DNA of 64,000 nucleotides. Origin: Streptomyces violaceoruber (GTDB taxonomy: Bacteria > Actinomycetota > Actinomycetes > Streptomycetales > Streptomycetaceae). The notes under the pieces are model-generated. The model did no database searches, was not told the DNA's origin, and saw only the letters and a program-made list of their open reading frames with translations. Each line of letters begins with the position of its first letter. The first letter of the stretch is position 1. This document shows positions 51,519-59,964 of the stretch, in pieces. The stretch is from positions 868,001 to 932,000 of the forward strand of contig NZ_CP137734.1 of the NCBI RefSeq assembly GCF_033406955.1. The letters are read 5' to 3'. The translations under genes and the position numbers were made by a program.

Positions 51519-52218
51519 TCCGGTCCACGGCCCACTTGCCGAGGAACGCGCCGGGCACCACGAACACGACCAGCGCGGCGTCCAGCAACAGCGAGTGGCC
51601 GTCGATCAGGCCGAGCCCCGCGCTGAAAGGCAGCTTGGAGACGTTGACGATCAGGAAGAAGAACGCCGACGTGCCCAGGAAGCCGAGTTTGCGGAAGCCC
51701 GCGGAGAGCAGGTACATCGACATCACCGGGCCGCCCGCGTTGGCGACCATCGTGGTGAACCCGCCCAGGACGCCGTACGAACGGGCCTTCACGCGGCCGG
51801 TGCGCGAGGTGACCTCGTCCGGCTGCCCGTCGGCGTCGGCCCGCCGCCGACGCCACACCGTCACTGCGGCCATGAACAGCAGGATCACGCCGATCGACGT
51901 GCGTACGACCGCGTCGTCGGCCCACACCAGGAACAGGGTACCGACGACCACGCCCACGCCGACCGCCGGGAACAGCCGCCACAGGGTGGGCCAGTGCGCG
52001 TGGCGCCGGTAGGTGAGGACGGCCAGGACGTCCCCGGCGATCAGCACCGGCAGCAGGATGCCGGTGGAGGCGCGGGCGGGCAGGACGGCCGCGAAGATCG
52101 CGAGGCTGACCGTGTTGGCCCCGCTCACCGCGGTCTTGGAGAAGCCGACGAGCAGGGCCGCGAAGGCGAGGGCGGCGAATTCCCAGCCGGTGAGGTGCCA
52201 GAGCGTCATGGTGTCCAT
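51445..52218 (-). CDS. TSUP (TauE/SafE) family sulfite/anion exporter
   Basis: A 257-residue integral membrane protein of the 4-toluene sulfonate uptake permease family, with about eight helices in two repeats: [20 protein letters not shown] in the first, and [20 protein letters not shown] in the second. It probably moves sulfite, sulfoacetate or another organosulfur anion; the substrate is not evident. The start is ATG at 52218, with a second ATG at 52209. Its last 24 codons lie opposite the 3' end of the MFS gene. Confidence 0.88.
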   Translation of the reverse strand: MDTMTLWHLTGWEFAALAFAALLVGFSKTAVSGANTVSLAIFAAVLPARASTGILLPVLIAGDVLAVLTYRRHAHWPTLWRLFPAVGVGVVVGTLFLVWADDAVVRTSIGVILLFMAAVTVWRRRRADADGQPDEVTSRTGRVKARSYGVLGGFTTMVANAGGPVMSMYLLSAGFRKLGFLGTSAFFFLIVNVSKLPFSAGLGLIDGHSLLLDAALVVFVVPGAFLGKWAVDRINQRLFERLVIAATIVGGLQLLLA

Positions 52219-52280
52219 TGCGGGGTCCGATGCTATGCGCACCCCACCTGCGTCGTAAGCACCGTCTCGCCCATTGATCC

Positions 52281-53816
52281 TTAGCGTGGTCCCCGGTGGT
52301 CGGTGTACACCGCCCTCAGCTCGCGCTTCAGCACCTTCATGCTCGGCCCGAGCGGCAGCTCGTCCGTGAACTCCACCCGGCGCGGGTACTTGTGCCGCCC
52401 GAGGTGCTGCTTGGACCACTCGGTGACCCCGGCGGCGTCCGGCACCGCGTCGGGCGTCGTGCCGGGGGCGCGCACGACCACGGCGCAGACCTCCTCGCCG
52501 TGGAGTTCGTCCGGGAGCCCGATGACGGCGACCTGGGCGATGCCGGGGTGGCGCATCAGCACCTCCTCGACCTCCCGCGGATAGACGTTGTAGCCGCCCC
52601 GGATGATGACGTCCTTCTTCCGGTCGACGATCCTCAGGAACCCGTCCTCGTCCTTGGTTCCCAGGTCGCCGGTGCGGAACCAGCCGTCGACGAGCGCCTG
52701 AGCGGTGGCCTCGGGGCGGCCGAGGTAGCCGGAGAAGACGTTGTGGCCGCGGACGACGACCTCGCCCAGTTCCCCGGGCGGCAGCAGTTCCACGGCGTTC
52801 TCGACCTCGGCGCGGGCGATCTCCACGTCGACGCCCCACAGCGGGTGGCCGATGGTGCCCGGCCTGGCGCCGAACACCGGCTGGTTCACGGCCGCCGCCG
52901 GAGAGGTCTCCGACAGCCCGTACCCCTCGTAGATCTTCGCCCCGAAGGCCTCCTCGAACCGTTCGAGGACGGCCACCGGCAGCGAGGCACCGCCGGAGAT
53001 GCACACCCGCAGCTCCGGCAGGGCCGCGGCCCCGGCCGCCGCGGCGGCGAGGGCGACGAACATGGTCGGCACCCCGTGGAAGGTGTTGACGCCCTCCTTC
53101 ACCATCAGCTCGATCGCGCGCGCCGCGTCGAAGCGCGGCAGCAGGACGAGGGTCGCGCCCGCCCGCCAGGTGGAGTTGAGGGAGACGGTCTGGCCGAAGG
53201 CGTGGAAGAGGGGCAGCGCGCCGAGCGCCACGTCGTCGGGCCGGATGTCGTTGGCGTCGAAGGCGTTGACCGTCGCGTTCATCACCAGGTTGAAGTGGCT
53301 GAGCACGGCGCCCTTGGGCACTCCGGTCGTGCCGCTGGTGTAGAAGACGACGGCCGGGTCGTCGGCGTCCCGGGTGACGTACGAGGGCAGGGGCTCGGCG
53401 TCGGCGGCGAGCCGGTCGAACTCCTCGCCGAGCGTGATCGTCCGTACACCCGCCTGCCGCGCGGCGGCTGCTCCGGTCTCCGCCTGGGCCGGATGGCACA
53501 GCAGCAGGGTGGCACCGCTGTCGCGCAGGACGTGCTCGACCTCGGCCGGGGACAGCAGCAGGTGCACCGGCACCACCACGGCGCCGGCCGCGGCGGCGGC
53601 GTAGTAGGCGACGGGGAAGTCGGCGGTGTTCGGTGCCATCAGCGCCACCCGGTCCCCCGGCCGGACGTCCAGGCCGACGAGGGCGCCGGCCCGGGCGAGG
53701 GCCCGCCGCCACACCTCGGCGAAGGTCAGCCGCAGGTCGCCCTCGACCAGCGCCTCCTTGTCGGGACGGCGCCGGGCGTTCTCGGCGAGGACGGCGGCGA
53801 CGGAGAGGGTTGCCAT
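52281..53816 (-). CDS. Long-chain fatty-acid-CoA ligase / acyl-CoA synthetase
   Basis: A 511-residue ANL-superfamily adenylating enzyme. Core motifs: VFYTSGTTGVPKGAVLSH (P-loop A3) near residue 160, YEGYGLSETSPAA (A5) near 300, GWFRTGDLGTKDEDGFLRIV (A7-A8) near 385, and the catalytic Lys near the C-terminus in PSMKVLKRELR. It activates a carboxylic acid to its CoA thioester via AMP. Chain length cannot be read from sequence. The thiolase gene lies 67 bases upstream on the same strand, suggesting a shared fatty-acid degradation unit. Confidence 0.9.
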   Translation of the reverse strand: MATLSVAAVLAENARRRPDKEALVEGDLRLTFAEVWRRALARAGALVGLDVRPGDRVALMAPNTADFPVAYYAAAAAGAVVVPVHLLLSPAEVEHVLRDSGATLLLCHPAQAETGAAAARQAGVRTITLGEEFDRLAADAEPLPSYVTRDADDPAVVFYTSGTTGVPKGAVLSHFNLVMNATVNAFDANDIRPDDVALGALPLFHAFGQTVSLNSTWRAGATLVLLPRFDAARAIELMVKEGVNTFHGVPTMFVALAAAAAGAAALPELRVCISGGASLPVAVLERFEEAFGAKIYEGYGLSETSPAAAVNQPVFGARPGTIGHPLWGVDVEIARAEVENAVELLPPGELGEVVVRGHNVFSGYLGRPEATAQALVDGWFRTGDLGTKDEDGFLRIVDRKKDVIIRGGYNVYPREVEEVLMRHPGIAQVAVIGLPDELHGEEVCAVVVRAPGTTPDAVPDAAGVTEWSKQHLGRHKYPRRVEFTDELPLGPSMKVLKRELRAVYTDHRGPR

Positions 53817-53883
53817 GGGGTGTTGCTCCGTTTCCTTGCTGCGGCTCTGCAGGAGGGTGGCGGCTCTGTGGCCGAGGTGGGAC

Positions 53884-55071
53884 CTAGTGACGTTCGACGA
53901 GGACCGCGCTGCCCTGCCCCACGCCGACGCACATCGTGGCCAGCCCGCGGCCGGCCCCCGTACGGCGCATGCGGTGGAGCAGGGTGGTGAGGATGCGGGC
54001 GCCCGAGCAGCCGAGCGGGTGGCCCAGCGCGATGGCGCCGCCGGTCGGGTTGACCAGGTCGGGGTCGATGCCGAGTCGGTCGACGCAGGCGAGGGCCTGG
54101 GCGGCGAACGCCTCGTTGAACTCGGCCTCGGTGATGTCGCCGATGCTCCAGCCCGCCCGGGCCAGCACCTTGCGGGTGGCGGGGACCGGGCCGATGCCCA
54201 TGACGTCGGGGTGGACGCCGGCCGAGCCGCCCGCGACGTAGCGGCCCAGCGACTCCAGGCCGAGGTCGTTCAGCGCCTCCTCGCTGACCAGGAGGAGGCC
54301 CGCGGCGCCGTCGTTCATCGGGGAGGCGTTGCCCGCGGTGACCGTGCCGCCGGGGCGGAAGACGGGCTTGAGGCGGCCCAGCTTCTCCAGGGAGGTGTCC
54401 TCGCGGACGCACTCGTCGGTGTCGACGACCACGCCGTCGGGGCGCTCGACGGGGAGGATCTCGTCGTCGAAGCGGCCGTTCTTCCGGGCCTCGGCGGCCA
54501 GGCGGTGGCTGCGCAGGGCGAACGCGTCCTGACGCTCGCGCGGGACGCCGTACCGCTCGGCGACCTCCTCGGCCGTCTCCCCCATGGCGAGCAGGCCGTG
54601 CAGGTCCTTCATCGCCGGGTTGACCAGGCGCCAGCCGAGCCGGGTGTCGGCGGTCTCGATGCGGTGCGGCAGCGCCTCGTCGGGGCGGGGCAGCACGAAG
54701 GGGGCGCGGCTCATGGACTCGGAGCCGCCCGCGAGGACGATGTCGGCCTCGCCCGCGGCGATGGTGCGTGCGGCGGTGGTGACGGCTTCGAGGCCGGAGG
54801 CGCACAGCCGGTTGACGGTGGCGCCGGGCACGGTCTCGGGCAGGCCCGCGAGCAGCGCGGCCATGCGGGCGACGTTGCGGTTGTCCTCGCCCGCCTGGTT
54901 GGCGGCGCCCCAGTACACGTCGTCGACCCGGGCCGGGTCCAGCGCGGGCACGTCGGCGACCAGGCCGCGGAGCACGGCGGCGGCGAGGTCGTCCGGCCGC
55001 ACGGTGGACAGCGCGCCGCGCAGCTTGCCGATCGGGGTGCGGCGGGCGGCCGCGAAGTGGACGGGACGCAC
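53884..55071 (-). CDS. Acetyl-CoA acyltransferase (thiolase)
   Basis: A 395-residue thiolase II-type enzyme. Active-site residues: nucleophile Cys in VNRLCASGLEAV (near residue 89), His in GGAIALGHPLGCSGAR, and Cys in LATMCVGVGQGSAVLV. It cleaves 3-ketoacyl-CoA with CoA, or condenses acetyl-CoA. GTG start at 55071 after AGGAG. First gene of a two-gene unit with the acyl-CoA ligase; a palindrome in the 178-base gap upstream may mark its operator. A PcaF-like role in aromatic degradation is an alternative. Confidence 0.92.
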   Translation of the reverse strand: MRPVHFAAARRTPIGKLRGALSTVRPDDLAAAVLRGLVADVPALDPARVDDVYWGAANQAGEDNRNVARMAALLAGLPETVPGATVNRLCASGLEAVTTAARTIAAGEADIVLAGGSESMSRAPFVLPRPDEALPHRIETADTRLGWRLVNPAMKDLHGLLAMGETAEEVAERYGVPRERQDAFALRSHRLAAEARKNGRFDDEILPVERPDGVVVDTDECVREDTSLEKLGRLKPVFRPGGTVTAGNASPMNDGAAGLLLVSEEALNDLGLESLGRYVAGGSAGVHPDVMGIGPVPATRKVLARAGWSIGDITEAEFNEAFAAQALACVDRLGIDPDLVNPTGGAIALGHPLGCSGARILTTLLHRMRRTGAGRGLATMCVGVGQGSAVLVERH

Positions 55072-55149
55072 GAGGGACTCCTGACCGTCGTCGCGCGGTC
55101 ACCGGACGGCGCACCGCCGCCGCGTCGACCACCACGAACCTTGATGAGC

Positions 55150-55175
55150 ACTAGCCTTAATTAGCACTGCTAGTT
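55150..55175. promoter_or_regulatory. AT-rich palindromic element upstream of thiolase and lipase
   Basis: TAGCACTGCTA (55162-55172) is a perfect palindrome with 5-bp arms, and AGCACTAG-like half sites repeat just upstream (near 55148). This AT-rich island lies in the divergent gap between thiolase and hydrolase genes. It could be the target of a TetR-type fatty-acid regulator, none of which is encoded nearby. Confidence 0.4.
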
Positions 55176-55249
55176 TTGGACTATAGACCGCCGGACAGTG
55201 TCCTGGGAAGATCCTCCGGACGAACGTCACCGACGCAGCCGGAGGAGCC

Positions 55250-56059
55250 ATGGCCGAGGCCCGCGAGCACACGCTGACCGGAACCCGGGGGCGGATCGCC
55301 GTCCGCGAGTGGCCCGCCGTGCGCCCCCGCTACGTGGCGCTGCTGGTCCACGGATACGGCGAGCACACCGGGCGCTACGAGGAGGTGGCCGGCGTCCTGA
55401 CCGGCCACGGCGCGGCCGTCTACGCGCCGGACCACACCGGGCACGGACGCTCGGACGGCGAGCGGGTGGTCGTCGAGGACTTCGAGGACGTGGTCACCGA
55501 CGTACACGCCGTGGCGGACCTCGCCCGCGCCGGCCACCCCGGCCTGCCGGTCGTCATGGTCGGCCACTCCATGGGCGGCCTGATCGCCTCCCGCTACGCC
55601 CAGCGCCACCCGGGCGAGCTGACGGCGCTGGTGCTGTCGGGACCCGTCATCGGCGACTGGGAGCTGCCGCGCCGGCTGCTCGCCCTGGAGGAAATCCCCG
55701 ACACCCCGATCAGCCCGGCCTCGCTCTCCCGCGACCCGGCGGTGGGAGCGGCCTACGCGGCCGATCCGCTGGTCTGGCACGGGCCGATGAAGCGGCCGAC
55801 GCTCCGGGCGTTCGTGCGGACGCTGGAGACCGTGGCCGAGGGCGGCGACGTCGGCCCGCTGCCGCTGCTGTGGGTGCACGGGGACGACGACCGGCTGGTG
55901 CCGCTGCCCGGCAGCCGCGTCGGCGTGGAACCGCTGAGCGGCGGCGACCTGACCGTGCGGATCTACCCGGGCGCCCGGCACGAGGTCTTCAACGAGACGA
56001 ACCGGGCGGAGGTCTTCGCGGACGTCACGCGCTTCCTGGACGGCGTGCTCGCCCGCTGA
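55250..56059 (+). CDS. Alpha/beta hydrolase, monoacylglycerol lipase-like
   Basis: A 269-residue serine hydrolase of the Hydrolase_4 (lysophospholipase) family. The nucleophile elbow is GHSMGGL with Ser near residue 107; Asp and His of the triad are in HGDDDRLVP and ARHEVFNE. HGYGEHTGRYEEVA is the typical oxyanion segment. It would release fatty acids from monoacylglycerols, consistent with the divergent thiolase and acyl-CoA ligase genes. ATG start after GGAGG; no signal peptide, so probably cytoplasmic. Confidence 0.9.
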   Translation: MAEAREHTLTGTRGRIAVREWPAVRPRYVALLVHGYGEHTGRYEEVAGVLTGHGAAVYAPDHTGHGRSDGERVVVEDFEDVVTDVHAVADLARAGHPGLPVVMVGHSMGGLIASRYAQRHPGELTALVLSGPVIGDWELPRRLLALEEIPDTPISPASLSRDPAVGAAYAADPLVWHGPMKRPTLRAFVRTLETVAEGGDVGPLPLLWVHGDDDRLVPLPGSRVGVEPLSGGDLTVRIYPGARHEVFNETNRAEVFADVTRFLDGVLAR

Positions 56060-56136
56060 GGCGGCGGGCCCCCGGTGTCGGGTGCCGGGGTCCGCCGGGC
56101 GTTTGTCCCCCGCTCCGCTTGGGCACCCGCGCCCGC

Positions 56137-56457
56137 ATGGAGTGGTTGCGCCGCGCCGCCTGCGTGGATGAGGACCCCGATCTGTTCTTCCCGGTGGGCA
56201 CCGCCGGACCCGCCCTGCGGGACACGGCGGCCGCCAAACGCGTCTGCGCCAGATGCCCGGTGACCCCCGAGTGCCTGGCCTTCGCCCTGGAATCGGGGCA
56301 GACGTCGGGCGTGTGGGGCGGCACCGACGAGGCGGAGCGCGTCGCGCTGCTCCGGCTGACCACGCAGTACGCACGTACGCACGACGAAATGAGGGACACC
56401 TCATGGCCGACGCCCTCGAACTCGACGCGCTGTGGGAGGACTTCCACCGCGTGGTGA
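56137..56457 (+). CDS. WhiB-like (Wbl) iron-sulfur regulator
   Basis: A 106-residue protein with the four-cysteine Wbl pattern: Cys9, Cys37, Cys40 and Cys46 (CARCPVTPEC), holding a [4Fe-4S] cluster, followed by the turn GVWGG (58-62). Wbl proteins bind the primary sigma factor and control development or redox response. The C-terminus is unusual: after LLRLTTQYARTHDE the frame does not stop but runs 55 bases into the next gene, adding a Ser/Thr-rich tail instead of the basic end typical of the family. It may not be HrdB/DNA-targeted in the usual way. The start ATG lacks a strong ribosome binding site. Confidence 0.82.
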   Translation: MEWLRRAACVDEDPDLFFPVGTAGPALRDTAAAKRVCARCPVTPECLAFALESGQTSGVWGGTDEAERVALLRLTTQYARTHDEMRDTSWPTPSNSTRCGRTSTAW

Positions 56458-56735
56458 ACATGACCTCCGCGGAACTCGCGGACTGGCTCCGGGTGCGCGA
56501 CTCCGGCGAGCTGACCGAGCCGCTGCCGGACGACGCCGGGCCGCCGCTGGGACAGCACGTCCTCGCGATCCTGCAGAAGCGGCGCACCGACCTGACCGGG
56601 GACGACCTGCGCGCCATGCGCAAGGTCGTGGACACCGTGACCTCGCAGACCGACCTGGAGAACGAGCCCGCGGCCGAGGACACCCGCCTGCGGCACCGGC
56701 TCATGACGGTCGGTCACGACCCGCTGAAGCCGTAG
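56403..56735 (+). CDS. DUF3140 domain protein
   Basis: A 110-residue small acidic protein that begins at the ATG at 56403, preceded by GGGACACC. It matches the DUF3140 family by its WEDFHRVVNMTSAELADWL start, GQHVLAILQKRR, and DLRAMRKVVDTV. The role is unknown; homologues are DNA-binding-like small proteins in some annotations. Its start lies inside the 3' end of the Wbl gene in another frame, and it is followed 2 bases later by the HhH-protein gene, suggesting co-transcription of all three. Confidence 0.8.
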   Translation: MADALELDALWEDFHRVVNMTSAELADWLRVRDSGELTEPLPDDAGPPLGQHVLAILQKRRTDLTGDDLRAMRKVVDTVTSQTDLENEPAAEDTRLRHRLMTVGHDPLKP

Positions 56736-56737
56736 CC

Positions 56738-57388
56738 GTGGGCCGCGACCAACGGCGGACCGTGCGCGAACTCGTCGACGCGCACGGGCAGACGTACGCC
56801 GAAGAGGCCGGCATCCGGTTGAAGGACACCCCGCAGCCGCTGTACCGGCTGCTGGTCCTCGCGCACCTGCTCAGCGCCCGGATCAGCGCCTCCATCGCGG
56901 TCGCCGCCGCCCGCGCCCTGAGCGAGGCGGGACTGCGCGACCCGCGCCGCATGGCCGGGGCCACCTGGCAGCAGCGGGTGGACGCGCTCGGGCGGGGCGG
57001 CTACCGGCGCTACGACGAGCGCACCGCCACCCAGCTCGGCGAGGCCGCCGAACTGCTGACCGAGCGGTGGGGCGGCGACCTGCGCCGGCTCCGCGACGAG
57101 GCGGACGGCGACGTCTCCGAGCTGCGGCGTCTGCTCCAGGAGTTCCCCGGAGTGGGTCCGACCGGCGCGGACATCTTCCTGCGGGAGGCCCAGCTGGTCT
57201 GGCCGGAGACGGGTCCCCTTCTGGACCGCAAGGCCCTCCGGGGCGCGGAGCGACTCGATCTGCCCGGGGACCGGGACCGGCTCCTCGCCCTGGCCGGGAA
57301 GACGGAACCCGCTGTCCTGGCGGCCGCCCTGGTGCGGGCGGCGGTGGACAAGGAGGTGGCCGAGGACACCCTCGACCGCGTCGGCTGA
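56738..57388 (+). CDS. Helix-hairpin-helix protein, endonuclease III-like
   Basis: A 216-residue helical protein resembling the HhH-GPD DNA-glycosylase fold. The hairpin reads EFPGVGPTGADIFLREAQ; the catalytic Lys of endonuclease III (LPGVGRKTA) is missing at that place, and the downstream Asp motif (VDTH) appears as LLDRKA. No iron-sulfur Cys cluster is present. So DNA binding is plausible, but glycosylase/lyase activity is doubtful. Starts at GTG 56738, 2 bases after DUF3140. Homologues are annotated simply as endonucleases. Confidence 0.72.
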   Translation: MGRDQRRTVRELVDAHGQTYAEEAGIRLKDTPQPLYRLLVLAHLLSARISASIAVAAARALSEAGLRDPRRMAGATWQQRVDALGRGGYRRYDERTATQLGEAAELLTERWGGDLRRLRDEADGDVSELRRLLQEFPGVGPTGADIFLREAQLVWPETGPLLDRKALRGAERLDLPGDRDRLLALAGKTEPAVLAAALVRAAVDKEVAEDTLDRVG

Positions 57389-57392
57389 GTGC

Positions 57393-57517
57393 GCCGGACC
57401 CGGCGGGACCCGGCCCACTCCCGGCACCCGGCGGGGTCCGGCCCGCTCCGCCCGGCAGGGTCCCGCCCACTCCCGCCCGGCAGGGTCCCGCCCGCTCCCG
57501 GCGCCCGGCGGCGCCGG
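57393..57517. repeat. GC-rich tandem repeats, ~25-bp unit
   Basis: Four to five imperfect copies of CCCGGCAGGGTCCCGCCCAC-like units follow the HhH gene, most clearly two nearly identical units between about 57449 and 57498. They fill most of the 216-base gap before the lipoprotein gene. No coding function was found. Confidence 0.7.
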
Positions 57518-57604
57518 TCACCCGATCAGGCCCGTGCGCTGGTGCGGCCCCGGCCCCGGTGATGCGCTGAGGACACCGTTTCCCGTCCCAGGAGGCATCC
57601 CGCG

Positions 57605-58450
57605 ATGAGCCGTCGTCCGTCCCACCCCGTCCGTCTCCTGGCCTCCGCCCTGGCGGCGGGCGCGCTGCTCACCACCGCGGCCTGTTCGGACGGCGGCGGG
57701 TCGCAGAGCGCCTCGGACACCGCCGCCGAACAGGCCGGGGTCGCCCGGCCCGACGCCGCGAAGCGGACCCCGACCGGCTCCCCCAGCGCCTCCCCCGCCA
57801 CCCTCACCGAGGCCGGCGCCAAGGCCGCCCTGCTCACCGAGGCCGACCTGGAGGGAGGCTGGAACCAGGTCCAGGACGCGGACAAGTGGCGCGACCGGCT
57901 GCTCGTCGGCGAGGTGGACGTGGCGGACTTCCTCACCGCGAAGTCCAGCGCGACCGACTGCCAGGCGCTGCTGGACGCCCTCTACGGCGACGGCCTGCTG
58001 GGCGACCCGTCGGGGCCCTCGGCGCTCACCGGCTTCGAGCAGGGCGACTCCCGCCTGCTGGAGCAGGTCGCCGGGTACGACCGCGGGGGTCTGGACGCCC
58101 GGATGAAGTGGCTGCGGACCCTTCCGGACACCTGTGACGAGTTCACCGCCACCGGCGCCGGGGGTGCCAAGCGCACGGTCCAGGTGACCGAGGCATCGGT
58201 GCCCGAGGTGGGCGACGCCCGCGCGGGGCTGCGGGTGAGCGTCCAGGGGGACGCCGACGGCGGCCCCGCCACGCTCACCCTGGACGTCGCCGCGGTGCGC
58301 GTCGACACCTCCGCCGTCACCGTCATGGGCGGGGGCCTCGACGGCGGGCAGGCGGACTCGGTCGAACAGGCGGTGCGCCAGGGCACCGAGCGCCTCAAGA
58401 CCGTCCTGGACGGCGGGACCCCCTCGCCGCAGCCGACCACCATGGACTGA
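57605..58450 (+). CDS. Secreted lipoprotein of unknown function
   Basis: A 281-residue lipoprotein: basic N-terminus (SRRPSHPVR), hydrophobic core and lipobox TAAC, followed by a Gly/Ser/Thr-rich linker to about residue 75. The globular part contains ALLTEADLEGGWNQVQDA, seen in PknH-like extracellular/sensor-domain lipoproteins, with single Cys residues near 121 and 179 that could form a disulfide. It would be anchored to the outer face of the membrane. Standalone gene; the ATG follows GGAGGC. Confidence 0.85.
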   Translation: MSRRPSHPVRLLASALAAGALLTTAACSDGGGSQSASDTAAEQAGVARPDAAKRTPTGSPSASPATLTEAGAKAALLTEADLEGGWNQVQDADKWRDRLLVGEVDVADFLTAKSSATDCQALLDALYGDGLLGDPSGPSALTGFEQGDSRLLEQVAGYDRGGLDARMKWLRTLPDTCDEFTATGAGGAKRTVQVTEASVPEVGDARAGLRVSVQGDADGGPATLTLDVAAVRVDTSAVTVMGGGLDGGQADSVEQAVRQGTERLKTVLDGGTPSPQPTTMD

Positions 58451-58562
58451 CCCCGGGCGGCCTTCACCGCGTCGTGCGCACATCCGGCGAAACCCGGACA
58501 GGGTGATCACCGGACGGCACAATGGTGTGCGACGGACGGCGCACGCGCGAAGGAGCCGACAC

Positions 58563-59963
58563 GTGAGCGAGAGCGACCCCGTGCCCGGCGGGCGCCCCGG
58601 CGAGGTCGAGCGGGCCACCGCGCTGAGCGGCGAGCTGACCGGGCAGGGCGTGCACGGCGTGGTGCTGGCGTACGTCGACACCGCCGGGATCGCCCGGGTG
58701 AAGACCGTGCCCACCGCGAAGCTCGCCGCGGCCACGGCCTGGGGCGTCGGCATGTCCCCGGTGTTCGACACCTTCCTGGCCGACGACTCGATCGTCGGCA
58801 CGGACGTCCTCGGCTCCCCCGACGGCGACCTGCGCCTCTACCCCGACCTCGACCGGCTGACCGTGCTCGCGGCACAGCCCGGCTGGGCGTGGGCGCCGGT
58901 GGACCGGATCACGCAGGAGGGCGCCCCGCACCCGGCGTGCGGGCGCACCGTGCTGCGCCGGATCGTGGCCGGGGCGGCCGAGCGGCACGGCATCACCTTC
59001 AGGGCCGCCGTCGAGGTGGAGTGGGTCGTGGGCCGGGGCGACGCGGACGGCGACGCGTTCGTCCCGGCGGTGTCCGGACCGGCGTACGGCGCGGCCCGGC
59101 AGGTGGAGCTGAGCGACTGCGCCGCCGACCTGCTGGCGGCGCTGGCGGCGCAGGGTGTGGACGTGGAGCAGTTCCATCCCGAGTACGCGGCGGGGCAGTT
59201 CGAGGTCTCGGTGGGGGCGCTCGGCCCGGTGGCGGCGGCCGACCACAGCGTGCTCGTGCGGCAGACGATCCGGGCGGTCTCGGCTCGGCACGGGCTGCGC
59301 GTCTCCTTCGCCCCTGCCGTCCTCGGACAGGGTGTCGGCAACGGCGGGCATCTCCACCTCTCCGCCTGGCGCGACGGGACGAACCTGCACGCGGGCGGGA
59401 CCGCCCGCTACGGGATGACCGCCGAGGCGGAGTCCTTCGTGGCCGGGGTGCTCGGCCACCTCCCGGCGCTCACGGCGCTGACCGCGCCGAGCCCGGCGAG
59501 CCGACTGCGGCTGCGGCCCTCGCAGTGGGCCGGGGTGTTCACCGCCTGGGGCCGGGAGACCCGCGAGGCCGCGCTGCGGATCGTGACCGGCACCGCCGGG
59601 ATCCGCGACCGCGCGGCGAACCTGGAGGTGAAGCCGGTCGACCTCGCCGCCAACCCGTACCTCGCCCTCGCCTCGGTGATCGCGGCCGGACTGGACGGGC
59701 TGGCCTCGTCCGCTCCGCTGCCCGAGGAGATCACCGGCGACCCGGCCCGGCTCGATCCCGCCGCGGCCGCCGCCCGGGGCGTGCGGCGGCTGCCGGTCAC
59801 GCTCACGGAGTCGGTGGCCGCCTTCCGGACCGACGGCGTACTGCGCGAGGCGCTGGGTCCGGTGCTGGCCGACGCGGTGATCGCCGTGCGGCTGGGCGAG
59901 GCGGGGTCGGTCGAGGGGCTGGACGACGACGGTGTGGCGGCGGCGTACCGCTGGAAGTACTGA
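58563..59963 (+). CDS. glnA3: Glutamine synthetase-like enzyme, probable gamma-glutamylpolyamine synthetase (GlnA3/FluG type)
   Basis: A 466-residue protein of glutamine synthetase type I. Catalytic motifs: VEVEWVVGRG, FHPEYAAGQFEVSVG, GNGGHLHLSAW (NGxGMHxH is usual), RLRPSQWAGVFTAW and NLEVKPVDLAANPYLALA. Differences from GlnA at the ammonium site suggest another amine acceptor. In S. coelicolor, glnA3 (SCO6962, from memory) encodes a gamma-glutamylpolyamine synthetase; context and length make this a likely orthologue. It starts at GTG 58563 (AAGGAG) and is followed after one base by an amidohydrolase gene. Substrate assignment is inferred. Confidence 0.78.
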   Translation: MSESDPVPGGRPGEVERATALSGELTGQGVHGVVLAYVDTAGIARVKTVPTAKLAAATAWGVGMSPVFDTFLADDSIVGTDVLGSPDGDLRLYPDLDRLTVLAAQPGWAWAPVDRITQEGAPHPACGRTVLRRIVAGAAERHGITFRAAVEVEWVVGRGDADGDAFVPAVSGPAYGAARQVELSDCAADLLAALAAQGVDVEQFHPEYAAGQFEVSVGALGPVAAADHSVLVRQTIRAVSARHGLRVSFAPAVLGQGVGNGGHLHLSAWRDGTNLHAGGTARYGMTAEAESFVAGVLGHLPALTALTAPSPASRLRLRPSQWAGVFTAWGRETREAALRIVTGTAGIRDRAANLEVKPVDLAANPYLALASVIAAGLDGLASSAPLPEEITGDPARLDPAAAAARGVRRLPVTLTESVAAFRTDGVLREALGPVLADAVIAVRLGEAGSVEGLDDDGVAAAYRWKY

Positions 59964-59964
59964 G

